Shown here one piece after another: positions 41,844 through 51,570 of a stretch of 64,000 nt of DNA (position 1 is the stretch's first letter; the number at the start of each line of letters is the position of its first letter). The notes below the pieces were generated by a model that searched no databases, was not told the origin of the DNA, and was given only the letters and a program-made list of their open reading frames with translations. The translations under genes and the position numbers were made by a program. This DNA comes from CAXXOK01 sp963678055 (lineage in GTDB: Bacteria > Bacillota > Clostridia > Christensenellales > Aristaeellaceae). Location: the NCBI GenBank assembly GCA_963678055.1, contig OY782679.1, positions 2,294,001-2,358,000 on the forward strand. Reading direction: 5' to 3'.

Positions 41844-42626
41844 TCAGGGTTGTTTGGTGCCGCGCATCACAATATAGGAAAGCGGCAAGCAGACGATTGC
41901 CGTCAGCAGTTGCAGGGTTTCCCAGTGTTCTTCAATGAACCGGATCAAGTCCTGCAGCCATTGCAGCCATTGCAGGCCCAGCAGTATCAGCTGTCCCTGA
42001 TTATCGCCCTGTACTACCGCCAGCGCTTCGCGCACGGTGGGAATGAGCATCAGGATCACAAACATCAGCGGTACCCCGATGGACACACTGATGGTCAGCA
42101 CCTTGAAGCGCCGCAGCATGCACCCGTACAGATAGAAAATGGATGTCCACTCCAGCGTGTACAATAAAAGCCCCGGCAGGTCTTTCAAGCCATAGGTCAG
42201 CGCGGTATGAAACAGCTTCCCGCTCATGCTGTAATGGGCAGGGCTGGCATTGGACAGCGGGAACAGCAGCCCGGCCAGCAGCATATTGATCAGGAAAGTC
42301 GCCACCAGCAGACTGACCATCGCCAGCAGCTGCCCCAGCACATTACCCAGCCACACCGATGTACGCGATGTGCCAAAGCGTAATAAAAACCGGGTGGCGC
42401 GTCCCGCCGTGCTGATACCGACAACAAACGCCGCAAAAAACACAAACTCAAAATTGCCGCGAATCCCGTCAAAGTGATACAATCCTCCAAAGAGCAGCGG
42501 TGCCAGCAGTGACAGCCCCTGCGCGATCAGCACGATCAGCAGTGCCCAGACCACTCGCTTGCCGATATTTTTGTAATGATACCGGAGCACGCCTGCAAAG
42601 CGTGATGTTGTAACCCACTCAGCCAT
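41844..42626 (-). CDS. ABC-2 type exporter, membrane subunit
   Basis: A 260-residue membrane protein with six hydrophobic segments (for example VWALLIVLIAQGLSLLAPLL; LLAMVSLLVATFLINMLLAG). No exact family motif is visible; its size and its 8-bp overlap with an ABC ATPase gene identify it as the membrane half of an exporter. The ATG at 42626 lies inside the end of the ATPase gene. Substrate unknown; related YtrB/EcsA-type systems export lipids, peptides or antibiotics. Confidence 0.78.
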   Translation of the reverse strand: MAEWVTTSRFAGVLRYHYKNIGKRVVWALLIVLIAQGLSLLAPLLFGGLYHFDGIRGNFEFVFFAAFVVGISTAGRATRFLLRFGTSRTSVWLGNVLGQLLAMVSLLVATFLINMLLAGLLFPLSNASPAHYSMSGKLFHTALTYGLKDLPGLLLYTLEWTSIFYLYGCMLRRFKVLTISVSIGVPLMFVILMLIPTVREALAVVQGDNQGQLILLGLQWLQWLQDLIRFIEEHWETLQLLTAIVCLPLSYIVMRGTKQP

Positions 42627-43548
42627 TGCGCTGCGCCTCCTTTTCTTCTGTGAGGAATACAAACAGCCTTTGCAGCCCGATCGGCCCACTGCGCACCCGC
42701 TTATCGGCCTGAATGGTTTTCATGGTTTCAGCGTCAAGCTGCACATGGCGAACCAGCATACCGGCAAGGTCTTCCTCTTTCAGGATTTTGCAATCCTGTG
42801 TCAGCTCCTGTACATCCGCCGCATCGCCGGACACGCTTAAGGTTCCTTCCTGCAGCTGCTCCACCGTGCCTTCGCACAGCAGGTTGCCGTCGTCGATCAT
42901 CACGGCGTAGTCAAGCAGGCGGGCTACCTCGTCTATCAAGTGAGTGGAAATCAGGAAGGTTCGGTCCGTGTCGCGCTTTTTCTGCTCTAGCAGTAAATCA
43001 TAGAAGCGCTCGCGCATTACGGCATCCAGTCCCAGGCTCGGCTCGTCAATAATGGTAAACGGCGCGCGGCTGGCTAGGCCTACAATCAGCATCAGGCTGG
43101 TCTGCATGCCGCGGCTGAAGGTTTTAATCTTACGGTTTTCCGGCAGTTCAAAGCGCTTGAGCAGCGAATGGGCCAGTTCCCCGTCCCACCCCGGAAACAG
43201 TCCGGCACTGACAAAGAATAAATCCTTGATTTTATTCAGCTTGCCAAAGTCCGGCGTATCGCCGATAATGCACAGCTGTCCCAGCGCTTTGGCATGATCC
43301 CATACCTTTTGGTCGGCAATGCGCACGTTCCCGCCGCTGGGTTTCAGCATGCCGCCCACGATGCGCAAAAGCGTGGATTTTCCTGCGCCGTTGCGCCCCA
43401 GCAAGCCTACGATCTGCCCTTTGGGTATGGCAATACTCAGCCCCTTCAAGGCCTTCGTTTTGCCAAAGGAACGACTGACACCGTTGATGGAGAGAATCCT
43501 CTCCTTATCGGTCAGTTTACCGGGATTGATCTGCGCCAGAATAAACAC
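42619..43548 (-). CDS. ABC exporter ATPase (ABC-2 associated)
   Basis: About 309 residues. Walker A is LLGRNGAGKSTLLRIVGG, the signature is TFSRGMQTSLMLIVGLASR and Walker B FTIIDEPSLGLDAVMRE, with the switch HisISTHLIDE. It resembles YtrB-type ATPases. The start is uncertain. The upstream ATG at 43596 precedes the predicted transcription start (about 43568), so I use the GTG at 43548 as the nearest accepted start codon; its spacing to GGAAAGGG is short, and a non-standard start slightly downstream (ATT or CTG) would fit that ribosome site better. Confidence 0.82.
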   Translation of the reverse strand: MFILAQINPGKLTDKERILSINGVSRSFGKTKALKGLSIAIPKGQIVGLLGRNGAGKSTLLRIVGGMLKPSGGNVRIADQKVWDHAKALGQLCIIGDTPDFGKLNKIKDLFFVSAGLFPGWDGELAHSLLKRFELPENRKIKTFSRGMQTSLMLIVGLASRAPFTIIDEPSLGLDAVMRERFYDLLLEQKKRDTDRTFLISTHLIDEVARLLDYAVMIDDGNLLCEGTVEQLQEGTLSVSGDAADVQELTQDCKILKEEDLAGMLVRHVQLDAETMKTIQADKRVRSGPIGLQRLFVFLTEEKEAQRNG

Positions 43549-43575
43549 GCCCTTTCCAAATAAGTATCCGTTACT

Positions 43576-43603
43576 ATTATAGGTGAAACCATGCATCTTG
43601 CAA
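43576..43603 (-). promoter_or_regulatory. Promoter of the ABC-2 exporter pair
   Basis: On the minus strand TTGCAA (43598-43603), 16 bp, TATAAT (43576-43581). It would start transcription near 43568, making a very short leader before the ATPase coding region. Confidence 0.55.
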
Positions 43604-43700
43604 AGGCTTGTGCGATTCTTTACGCAAACCTTACACTATTGTGGATTTATCCGCCGGGAATGATAAACATACTGTCCGCTATGATTCAACGTTCCACGAT

Positions 43701-45260
43701 CTATTGATCTTCGTAGGATTTAAACGGCTCTCCCTTTGTCGGATATGTTTCCGGCTTGATATACAGTCCCATCTCTTTCTTTTCATGGGATAATTCCTTG
43801 TACAGGGAAACCATCATCAGAATCATCACCAGCGAGAAGGGAAGCGCAACGATTATCAATACATTGCGGAGTGCATCCAACCCACCGACCATCAAAAGTA
43901 CGACGGAAATCGCAGAAACCAATACGCCCCATACAACCTTCACCTTGTTATGCGGATACAGGCTGCCGTCCTCCGAAAGCATACCAAGCACAAATGTCGC
44001 GGAATCCGCCGAGGTGATGAAGAACGTAAACACCAGCACAATCGCGATCAGCGAAAGAACATTACCGAGCGGATACTGGCTGAAGGTACCAAACAAGATT
44101 TTCTCCGTCGCCAGCTTCGTCAGTTCAGCTCCCTGGCTCTGCGCTGTGGTTGACAGTATTCCGAAGGTTGAAAACCAGACAAAGCAGAACACCGTCGGCA
44201 CCAGCAATACATTCATCAGGAACTCCCGGATGGTGCGCCCTTTGGAGATGCGCGCGATAAATACGCCTACAAACGGCGACCAGGAAATCCACCACGCCCA
44301 ATAGAAAATCGTCCAGTTTTGAATCCATGCCTGCTGCTGGCCGTCAAACGCGGCGGTACGGAAGGTCAAAGACGTTAAATTTTGTAGATATCCACCCAGT
44401 GTCTCCACAAAGGTATTCATAATGGTAAGCGTCGGCCCGACGATAATCGCGATCGCCAGCAATCCACCCGCCAAAATCATATTTATGTTTGACAGGATTC
44501 TTACACCTTTCCCGATACCGGATAAGGCTGATGCGATAAAGAACACCGTCGTTACAGCAACAATCAGCATCTGCATATAGATATTCAGCGGCATGCCGAA
44601 TAAGTAATTCAGTCCGCCATTAATCTGCACGGCCCCAAAGCCAAGGGTTGTCGCCACGCCAACCACCGTGGCAAACACCGTAATGCTATCGATAATCTTA
44701 CCCCATATTCCGTCAATCCTCTGTCCGAAAATCGGTTTCAGGGTAACAGAGATCAGGGATTTTTCTTTTTTCCGGAACTTAAAATATGCCAAGGACAGCG
44801 CGACCACGGCATACACCGCCCATGCGTGAATCCCCCAGTGAAAAAACGTATATTGAAACGCTTCTTTCAATGCTTCTTGGGAAGCCAATTGCCCGCCCGG
44901 CGCGGAAACCGCATAGTGGGATAACGGTTCCGCAGCACCCCAGAACACGAGGCCAATTCCCATGCCTGCGGAAAACAGCATCGCAATCCAGGAAGGTTTT
45001 GAGTATTCGGGTTTTGAATCCGGATCACCCAGCCTGATCTGGCCCACCGGACTGAACATCACAAACAGACAAAAAATCACAATCGCGGCAACAAATAACA
45101 GATAATACCATCCCAAACCATTACCGATCACGTTTTGGATCTGCTGCGTTACTGATTGAAATTCTGCAGAAAACACGCTGCCCAGCAGCACAACGATGCC
45201 CACCAGCGTAATGGAAATCCAAAATACAGGGGTTACATATCGACCAAGCTTTTTTCTCAA
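43701..45260 (-). CDS. BCCT-family betaine/carnitine/choline transporter
   Basis: A 519-residue membrane protein with about 12 segments. The family motif is in WTIFYWAWWISWSPFVGVFIARISKGRT, and IAMLFSAGMGIGLVFWGAAEP is the substrate-site segment (GMGIG). These carriers take up quaternary ammonium osmolytes with sodium or protons, or exchange them. The start is a TTG at 45260 with GGAAGC upstream. No terminator was recognised in the 100 bp between its stop and the ABC ATPase gene. The exact substrate cannot be read from the sequence. Confidence 0.93.
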   Translation of the reverse strand: MRKKLGRYVTPVFWISITLVGIVVLLGSVFSAEFQSVTQQIQNVIGNGLGWYYLLFVAAIVIFCLFVMFSPVGQIRLGDPDSKPEYSKPSWIAMLFSAGMGIGLVFWGAAEPLSHYAVSAPGGQLASQEALKEAFQYTFFHWGIHAWAVYAVVALSLAYFKFRKKEKSLISVTLKPIFGQRIDGIWGKIIDSITVFATVVGVATTLGFGAVQINGGLNYLFGMPLNIYMQMLIVAVTTVFFIASALSGIGKGVRILSNINMILAGGLLAIAIIVGPTLTIMNTFVETLGGYLQNLTSLTFRTAAFDGQQQAWIQNWTIFYWAWWISWSPFVGVFIARISKGRTIREFLMNVLLVPTVFCFVWFSTFGILSTTAQSQGAELTKLATEKILFGTFSQYPLGNVLSLIAIVLVFTFFITSADSATFVLGMLSEDGSLYPHNKVKVVWGVLVSAISVVLLMVGGLDALRNVLIIVALPFSLVMILMMVSLYKELSHEKKEMGLYIKPETYPTKGEPFKSYEDQ

Positions 45261-45726
45261 GGTTTATAAAGCTTCCTTTCCGGTTTCTGATATACGTGTT
45301 CTTCCAACGTACAAATTTCGTTTTGCAAAAAAACTGCAAATAAAAACACCTGTTTCCCCAATGATTACAGTATTTCATAGCGTATCTGTGAAATTGTACG
45401 AGCAATCTAACCATGTGGGAAACAAGGCATACAAAACAAAGTATGCAAGAAATGCTAACATATATGCTTTTGGCTTGTCAAACAAAACGCGCTCGCAGCG
45501 GTGTATAAATCATTCATGCTTGCAGCCATTTCATTACTATGGCAACTTCATAAAACAGATTAAAATCGGACAAAGACGGATAATTGGAATCCCCTATACG
45601 ATAGCAAATCAATTTCCGTCAAATTCGATTTATGCAACCTGAAGCAGCACGACGCTACAACAAGGGCTGACAAACCGGAGAACCAACGAAAAACGGTTAC
45701 CACCATACAGGGGAATTCGTAATGAT
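45261..45726 (-). promoter_or_regulatory. Intergenic region with BCCT promoter and a putative operator
   Basis: This 466-bp gap holds no convincing gene. On the minus strand TTGACA (45476-45481) and TTAGCA (45453-45458), 17 bp apart, make a likely promoter for the transporter. Just downstream, GCATAC-N8-GTATGC (45427-45446) is an inverted repeat that could be an operator. About 180 nt of AT-rich leader follow, with no recognised riboswitch. The left half near leuS (45600-45726) shows no clear terminator. Confidence 0.45.
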
Positions 45727-48153
45727 TTATTTGACAATCAGATTGCACAGCCTGCCCGGCACAAAGATCAGCTTGACAATGCTGCGATCTGCAATCATCG
45801 CCTTGACCTCTTCATGGGCGGGCAATACTGTTTCCGCCTGCTGCCGGGTCATGTCCGGGTCAATCATAATACGGCCGCGCACTTTGCCGTTGATCTGGAT
45901 GGCAATCTCCACCTCGGTGCGCTTCATGGCTTCCTGGCTATAGGTCGGCCACGGCTCAAAGGTCAGGCCGGAACCAAAGCCCATTTTCTCCCACATTTCC
46001 TCGGCGATGTGCGGAGCTACGGGGTACAGCAGCAGGATCAGCGTTTTCAGCTCGTCCTTGGTGCAGCCATCGGCCGCATACAGCTCGTTGACCAGCGTCA
46101 TCATCTGGGCAATGGCGGTGTTGTATTTCATGGCTTCGTAATCGTCGCCAACTTTTTTAATCGTCTCGTGCATCAGCGGGGTCATGGCTTTGCGGTAGCC
46201 TTCGCCGTCCTGCAGCATATCCATCAGCCGCCAGACGCGGTCCAGGAAGCGGCGGCAGCCGCGTGCCCCGTTGGGATTCCACGGAATCGCCTGGTCAAAC
46301 GCACCCATGAACATTTCGTACATGCGGGTGGCATCGGCACCTATCTCGTCAATGCAATCGTCTGGGTTAACCACGTTGCCGCGGGACTTGCTCATTTTGT
46401 CGCCGTTCTCACCCAGAATCATGCCATGGCTGGTACGCTTCTGATAGGGTTCCTGGCAGGGCACGACACCGATATCGTACAAGAACAGATGCCAGAACCG
46501 GCTGTATAGCAAGTGCAGCGTGGTATGTTCCATGCCACCATTGTACCAGTCAACGTTCATCCAGTATTTCAGTGCATCAAAATCGGCAAATGCCTTGTCG
46601 TTATGCGGGTCGCAGTAGCGCAGGAAATACCAGCTCGAACCAGCCCACTGGGGCATGGTATCGGTCTCCCGCTGGGCAGGGCCGCCGCAGACAGGACAGG
46701 TGGTATTGACCCAGTCGGTAATCGCCGCCAGCGGGCTTTCACCGGTGTCGGTGGTCTCATAGTTTTCAACGCTTGGTAAAAGCACCGGCAGCTCCGCTTC
46801 CGGCACGGGCACAATGCCGCAGTGCGGGCAATGCACAATGGGAATGGGCTCACCCCAGTAACGCTGGCGGCTGAAGACCCAGTCGCGCAGTTTGAAGTTG
46901 ATCTTCTTCTCACCCAGGTTCTGCTCTACCAGCCAGGCAATAATCTTCTGCTTGGCATCGGCGACCTGCAAGCCATTTAGGAAGCCGCTGTTGACCAGTA
47001 TGCCGTCGCTGACATCGGTATAGGCTTCTTTGTCCACATCGCCACCGGCAATAACTTCCACAATGGGCAGGCCGAACGCCTTGGCAAACTCGTGGTCGCG
47101 CGTATCGTGACCCGGTACGGCCATGATCGCGCCGGTGCCGTAGCTCATCAGTACGTAGTCGCTGACCCAAATGGGGATATTTTCGTTATTGACAGGGTTG
47201 ACGGCATATACGCCGTCCAGCTGAACACCGGTCTTGTCCTTGTTCATTTCGGTGCGTTCAAAATCGCTCTTTTTGGCTGCCTGCTCGCGGTACGCTATCA
47301 CCGCGTCATAGTTTTCAATGTCGGCTTTGTAGGTATCAATCAGCGGGTGTTCGGGGCTGACCACCATATAGGTCGCGCCAAACAGCGTGTCCGGCCGTGT
47401 GGTGAACACGCGCAGGGTTTCGTCTTTCCCCGCAATTTTGAAATCAACCTCCGCCCCTTCGGAGCGGCCAATCCAGTTGCGCTGCTGGGTCTTCACTTTT
47501 TCGATGAAGTCCAGATCATCCAGCCCGTCCAGCAGCTTTTGGGCATACTTTGTAATCCGCAGCATCCACTGGCTGCGCACGCGGCGTACCACTTCGCCGC
47601 CGCAGCGTTCGCACACGCCGCCTACGACTTCTTCATTGGCCAGTCCCACCTTGCAGCTTGTACACCAGTTGATGGGCATCTCGTGCTTGTAGGCCAGACC
47701 GTGCTCATAGAGCTTTAGGAAAATCCACTGCGTCCAGCGGTAGTAGTCGGGGTCGGTGGTATCCACCTCGCGGGTGTAATCAAACGAAAAGCCCAGCCGC
47801 TTGAGCTGCGAGCGGAAACGGGCAATATTATCCTTAGTCACCTTGGCCGGGTGGATATGATTTTTAATGGCGTAGTTTTCCGTGGGCAGGCCGAATGCAT
47901 CGTACCCGATGGGATAGAGCACATTGTAGCCTTCCATGCGGCGCTTGCGGCAGATGATATCCATCGCAGTATTGCTGCGCGGATGGCCCACATGCAAGCC
48001 CGCACCGGAGGGATACGGAAACTCAATCAAGCCATAAAACTTCTTTTTATCGCTGGGATACTGCGCTTCAAAGGTACCCTCGTCCTCCCACTTTTTTTGC
48101 CACTTCGCCTCAATGGCAGCCGGATCGTAGGGCATAAACTCTGTATTGCTCAT
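45727..48153 (-). CDS. leuS: Leucyl-tRNA synthetase
   Basis: An 808-residue class I synthetase. FPYPSGAGLHVGHPRSNTAM is the HIGH region, SYGTGAIMAVPGHDTRDHEF the CP1 editing site, and GDKMSKSRGNVVNPDD the KMSKS loop. CxxC zinc motifs occur at NWCTSCKVG/CERCGG and HCPHCGIV/TTCPVCGG. The length is that of bacterial LeuRS. It has AGAGGAG before the ATG and lies 30 bp after gltX. No leader or T-box element is found before it, so it appears to be transcribed from the glnS promoter. Confidence 0.96.
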   Translation of the reverse strand: MSNTEFMPYDPAAIEAKWQKKWEDEGTFEAQYPSDKKKFYGLIEFPYPSGAGLHVGHPRSNTAMDIICRKRRMEGYNVLYPIGYDAFGLPTENYAIKNHIHPAKVTKDNIARFRSQLKRLGFSFDYTREVDTTDPDYYRWTQWIFLKLYEHGLAYKHEMPINWCTSCKVGLANEEVVGGVCERCGGEVVRRVRSQWMLRITKYAQKLLDGLDDLDFIEKVKTQQRNWIGRSEGAEVDFKIAGKDETLRVFTTRPDTLFGATYMVVSPEHPLIDTYKADIENYDAVIAYREQAAKKSDFERTEMNKDKTGVQLDGVYAVNPVNNENIPIWVSDYVLMSYGTGAIMAVPGHDTRDHEFAKAFGLPIVEVIAGGDVDKEAYTDVSDGILVNSGFLNGLQVADAKQKIIAWLVEQNLGEKKINFKLRDWVFSRQRYWGEPIPIVHCPHCGIVPVPEAELPVLLPSVENYETTDTGESPLAAITDWVNTTCPVCGGPAQRETDTMPQWAGSSWYFLRYCDPHNDKAFADFDALKYWMNVDWYNGGMEHTTLHLLYSRFWHLFLYDIGVVPCQEPYQKRTSHGMILGENGDKMSKSRGNVVNPDDCIDEIGADATRMYEMFMGAFDQAIPWNPNGARGCRRFLDRVWRLMDMLQDGEGYRKAMTPLMHETIKKVGDDYEAMKYNTAIAQMMTLVNELYAADGCTKDELKTLILLLYPVAPHIAEEMWEKMGFGSGLTFEPWPTYSQEAMKRTEVEIAIQINGKVRGRIMIDPDMTRQQAETVLPAHEEVKAMIADRSIVKLIFVPGRLCNLIVK

Positions 48154-48183
48154 ATCAAAACTCCTCTTAAGACTTCAAACGTA

Positions 48184-49656
48184 TCAGGACTGCTGCAAGC
48201 TTTTAAACTGCTCCAGAAAATTAATCCCGATCGCCATTCTTTGCAGTGTCTCGTCCTTACCCAGTAAGTACGCGATCTCCGTCGCGCCGCCCGGTGTGGA
48301 CGGCATACCCGACAGCGCCACGCGTACAGGCCACATCACCTGTCCGGTTTTCCACTCATTTTCGGTGGCAAGCTTCATCAGGCTTTCCTTGAGGCTATCC
48401 TCGGAGAAATCCTGCAAAGCTTCCACCGTGGTAAGGGCGAGTTTGAGTACCGTAAGGCTGAGGTCGGGGTTGGTTTTCATCTTTTTATGGGAGTACAGGT
48501 CCACGGCATAGTCCGGCAGTTCTGCAAGGAAGCGTATCATGGCCGGTATTTCACTGAAAATTTCGGTACGGCCGTGCATAAGCTCCGCCAGGCGGTGATA
48601 GTCGAACTCTTTACCCTTTAAGACCGAATCAAACCAGGGCGTCGCGGCGTTAAGATAGTCCTCAAGGGACATCTTTTTGATGTACTCGGAGTTGAACCAC
48701 CTAAGCTTGTCGGTGTTGAAAATCGCGGGCGATTTGCTGAGACCATCGGTGTCGAATATCTCCACCAGCTCCGAAAGCGTGAAAAATTCGCGGTCGTCCT
48801 TGGGCGCCCAGCCAAGTAGCGCAATGAAGTTGATAATCGCATCACGCACATAGCCCTGTTCCAGCAGGTCTTCAAAGGTCGGGTCGCCGTGCCGCTTGGA
48901 CAGCTTACGGGTCGCGTCCTTCATGACCACCGGCAGGTGCATATAGGTGGGCGGCTGCCAACCGAAGGCTTCGTACAGCAAATTATACTTAGGTGTAGAG
49001 CTTAAATACTCCGTGCCACGGATGACATGGGAAATCTGCATGGAATGATCGTCGATGACGTTGGCAAAGTTGTAGGTCGGCAGGCCATCGGCTTTGATGA
49101 GCACATTATCGTCCAAAATCGCGCATTCGGTCTCAACATGCCCGTATAAAAGGTCTTCAAAGCTCGCCACGCCTGTCTCCGGAATGTTCTGGCGGATGAC
49201 ATACGGCTCGCCGCTTTCCATGCGGCGTTTGGCCTCGGCTTTATCGATATGCAGGCAATGCTTGTCGTACTTGAACTGCCCGCCGGCGGCGGTTACCGCG
49301 TCGCGCCGGACTTGCAATTCCTCTTTGGTGCAAAAGCAGGGGTAGGCCGCGCCGCTTTCCACCAGCTGCATGGCAAAAGGCCTGTACATATCCTTTCGTT
49401 CGGATTGAATATACGGCCCAAAATCGCCGCCCACATCGGGGCCTTCATCGTAATCCAGCCCCGCCTTGTGCATATCCTCGTAGATCAGTTCAACCGCGCC
49501 AGCCACCTCGCGCTCCTGATCGGTATCCTCAATGCGCAATATGAATTTACCGCCGCGCTGCTTGGCAAACAGGTAGGCATACAACGCTGTGCGCAGCCCG
49601 CCCAGGTGCATATAGCCCGTGGGGCTTGGGGCAAAGCGCGTACGAATCTCAGTCAT
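48184..49656 (-). CDS. gltX: Glutamyl-tRNA synthetase
   Basis: A 490-residue class I synthetase. TRFAPSPTGYMHLGGLRTAL is the HIGH region and DATRKLSKRHGDPTFED the KMSKS loop (KLSKR). The length matches bacterial GluRS. Its ATG overlaps the glnS stop by one base (TAATG), so the two are coupled. Because the genome also has glnS, this GluRS may be discriminating, not needing to make Glu-tRNA(Gln); the anticodon-binding domain cannot be classified by eye. Confidence 0.95.
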   Translation of the reverse strand: MTEIRTRFAPSPTGYMHLGGLRTALYAYLFAKQRGGKFILRIEDTDQEREVAGAVELIYEDMHKAGLDYDEGPDVGGDFGPYIQSERKDMYRPFAMQLVESGAAYPCFCTKEELQVRRDAVTAAGGQFKYDKHCLHIDKAEAKRRMESGEPYVIRQNIPETGVASFEDLLYGHVETECAILDDNVLIKADGLPTYNFANVIDDHSMQISHVIRGTEYLSSTPKYNLLYEAFGWQPPTYMHLPVVMKDATRKLSKRHGDPTFEDLLEQGYVRDAIINFIALLGWAPKDDREFFTLSELVEIFDTDGLSKSPAIFNTDKLRWFNSEYIKKMSLEDYLNAATPWFDSVLKGKEFDYHRLAELMHGRTEIFSEIPAMIRFLAELPDYAVDLYSHKKMKTNPDLSLTVLKLALTTVEALQDFSEDSLKESLMKLATENEWKTGQVMWPVRVALSGMPSTPGGATEIAYLLGKDETLQRMAIGINFLEQFKSLQQS

Positions 49657-51344
49657 TATTTCGATCCTTTCATGACCTTTTTAAAGGTATCCCGCAGGCC
49701 TACGGTGTTGTTAAACACCGGCAGGGCGTCCGTGGAATCCTGATCTTTACAATAGTAGCCCATGCGCAGGAACTGGTAGGTATCCCCCACCTTGGCATCG
49801 GCAAGCGATGGTTCCATATACCCGTGGCACACTTCCAGGCTGTTTGGATTGAGGGTTTCCAGAAAGTCTTTGCGTTCCTCGCCTTCCAGAATCTGCTCGT
49901 CTAGCAGCTGGCCGAACACCCGTACTTCCATGGGCAGGTTTTCGGTCGCGCTCACCCAGTGCAGCGTGCCCTTCACCTTGCGCAGTGCGCCTTCGCTGCC
50001 ATTGCGGCTATCAAGGTCCACCGAGCAATACACGCAGGTTACGTTGCCGTATTCGTCCTTTTCGCAGCGTTCGCCCTTGATGATATACGCGCTCTTCAAG
50101 CGCACCTCACCGCCCAGGAACAAGCGGAAGTACTTACGAGCGGGCACTTCCATAAAGTCAGCCTGCTCAATGTACAGCTCTTTGGTGAAGGTCACCGTGC
50201 GCTGCCCCATCTCCGGATGGCCGGGGTGGTTTTCAATGGGCAGCTCGTCGGTCTTATCTTCTGGCCAGTTTTCAAGCACCACTTTCAGCGGCTTAAGCAC
50301 GGCCATGGCGCGCGGGGCTGTTTCGCTTAACGATTCGCGTACGCAGTGCTCCAGCAGTGCAAAATCCACCTCGCTGTCGGCCTTAGCCAGGCCGATGCGG
50401 TCGATAAAATCGCGAATCGCTTCGGGCTTATAGCCGCGCCGCCGCATAGCACACAGCGTGGGCATGCGGGGGTCGTCCCACCCGGCGACGATGCCTTTTT
50501 CCACCAGCATGCGCAAATAACGCTTGGACATAATGGTGCGGGTAATGTTCAGGCGGCTGAACTCAATCTGCCGGGGTTTGCCGGGCAGCATATCCTTGGC
50601 ATGTTCCACCACCCAGTCGTACAGCACGCGGTGATCTTCATACTCCAGCGAGCACATGCTGTGGGTAACGCTTTCCAGCGCATCGCCGATGGGATGGGAA
50701 TAATCGTACATCGGGTAGATGCACCAGGTATTCCCCGTGCGATGATGCTCGCGGTATAAAATACGGTACATGGCGGGGTCGCGCATGTTCATATTGGGGC
50801 TTGTCATGTCGATCTTCATACGAAGAATCATGCTGCCCTCGGCATGCTTGCCCGCCTTCATTTCTTCAAATAGCCGCAGGTTTTCTTCCGGACTGCGGTC
50901 ACGGTAAGGGCTGTTCTTGCCGGGCTTGGTCAGCGTGCCGCGGTACTCACGTACTTCCTCGGGGCTTAAGCTGTCCACATAGGCAATACCACGCTTGATC
51001 CAGTCCACGGCAATATCGTAGCAGGCCTGGTAGTACTCGCTGGCAAAGCGAACAGGACCATCCCAATGAAAGCCGAGCCAGCGAATATCTTCCATAATAC
51101 CGTCAACAAACTCGGTCTCTTCCTTGGCGGGGTTGGTATCATCAAAGCGCAGGTTGCACTTGCCGCCGAAATGCTCTGCCGTGGTAAAGTCCGCGGCAAT
51201 AGCCTTGCAATGGCCGATATGCAGGTATCCGTTGGGTTCCGGTGGGAAGCGGGTTTGGATTTGCTGGTAACGCCCGCTCTCCAAGTCTTCCTCGATGAAA
51301 TCCCAGATGAAATTGGTTTTCTTTGCGGGTGTTTCCATGTCCAT
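49656..51344 (-). CDS. glnS: Glutaminyl-tRNA synthetase
   Basis: A 562-residue class I synthetase. TRFPPEPNGYLHIGHCKAI is the HIGH region with the Pro-Pro-Glu-Pro-Asn signature that marks GlnRS rather than GluRS; RTIMSKRYLRMLVE is the KMSKS loop; the two C-terminal beta-barrels (residues 340-550) bind the anticodon. I chose the ATG at 51344, six bases after AAAGG, rather than 51350 or 51338. GlnRS is uncommon in Firmicutes, which mostly use the transamidation route. Confidence 0.95.
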   Translation of the reverse strand: MDMETPAKKTNFIWDFIEEDLESGRYQQIQTRFPPEPNGYLHIGHCKAIAADFTTAEHFGGKCNLRFDDTNPAKEETEFVDGIMEDIRWLGFHWDGPVRFASEYYQACYDIAVDWIKRGIAYVDSLSPEEVREYRGTLTKPGKNSPYRDRSPEENLRLFEEMKAGKHAEGSMILRMKIDMTSPNMNMRDPAMYRILYREHHRTGNTWCIYPMYDYSHPIGDALESVTHSMCSLEYEDHRVLYDWVVEHAKDMLPGKPRQIEFSRLNITRTIMSKRYLRMLVEKGIVAGWDDPRMPTLCAMRRRGYKPEAIRDFIDRIGLAKADSEVDFALLEHCVRESLSETAPRAMAVLKPLKVVLENWPEDKTDELPIENHPGHPEMGQRTVTFTKELYIEQADFMEVPARKYFRLFLGGEVRLKSAYIIKGERCEKDEYGNVTCVYCSVDLDSRNGSEGALRKVKGTLHWVSATENLPMEVRVFGQLLDEQILEGEERKDFLETLNPNSLEVCHGYMEPSLADAKVGDTYQFLRMGYYCKDQDSTDALPVFNNTVGLRDTFKKVMKGSK

Positions 51345-51370
51345 CGCCATCCTTTCCCAGATTTCTCCCC

Positions 51371-51399
51371 ATTATATAGGGAAAAGCATAGCTTGACAA
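51371..51399 (-). promoter_or_regulatory. Promoter of glnS-gltX-leuS
   Basis: On the minus strand TTGTCA (51394-51399), 17 bp, TATAAT (51371-51376). The leader is only about 20 nt, leaving no room for a T-box. Confidence 0.75.
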
Positions 51400-51505
51400 G
51401 CCAAACCATAAACCATTTCGGCTGTGTATACGGTGCATGCATAGCGTGGTGATGCATCGCATGACCGACGCGCAATAAATAATTACATCTGTATGCGTTT
51501 CGTGA

Positions 51506-51534
51506 TTGACATTGCCAAAGCGCACATTTATACT
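51506..51534 (+). promoter_or_regulatory. Promoter of the glycine cleavage operon
   Basis: TTGACA (51506-51511), 17 bp, TATACT (51529-51534), placed about 35 bp before the glycine riboswitch. Confidence 0.8.
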
Positions 51535-51570
51535 GAAACCATAAACTGAATAGGCAAGCTCGGTTGAAGG

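Noticed and set aside
45727..51500. T-box leader expected before aminoacyl-tRNA synthetase genes
   Set aside because: The glnS leader is only about 20 nt and the gaps before gltX and leuS are too short; no T-box sequence (TGGNACC) in a suitable position was found.
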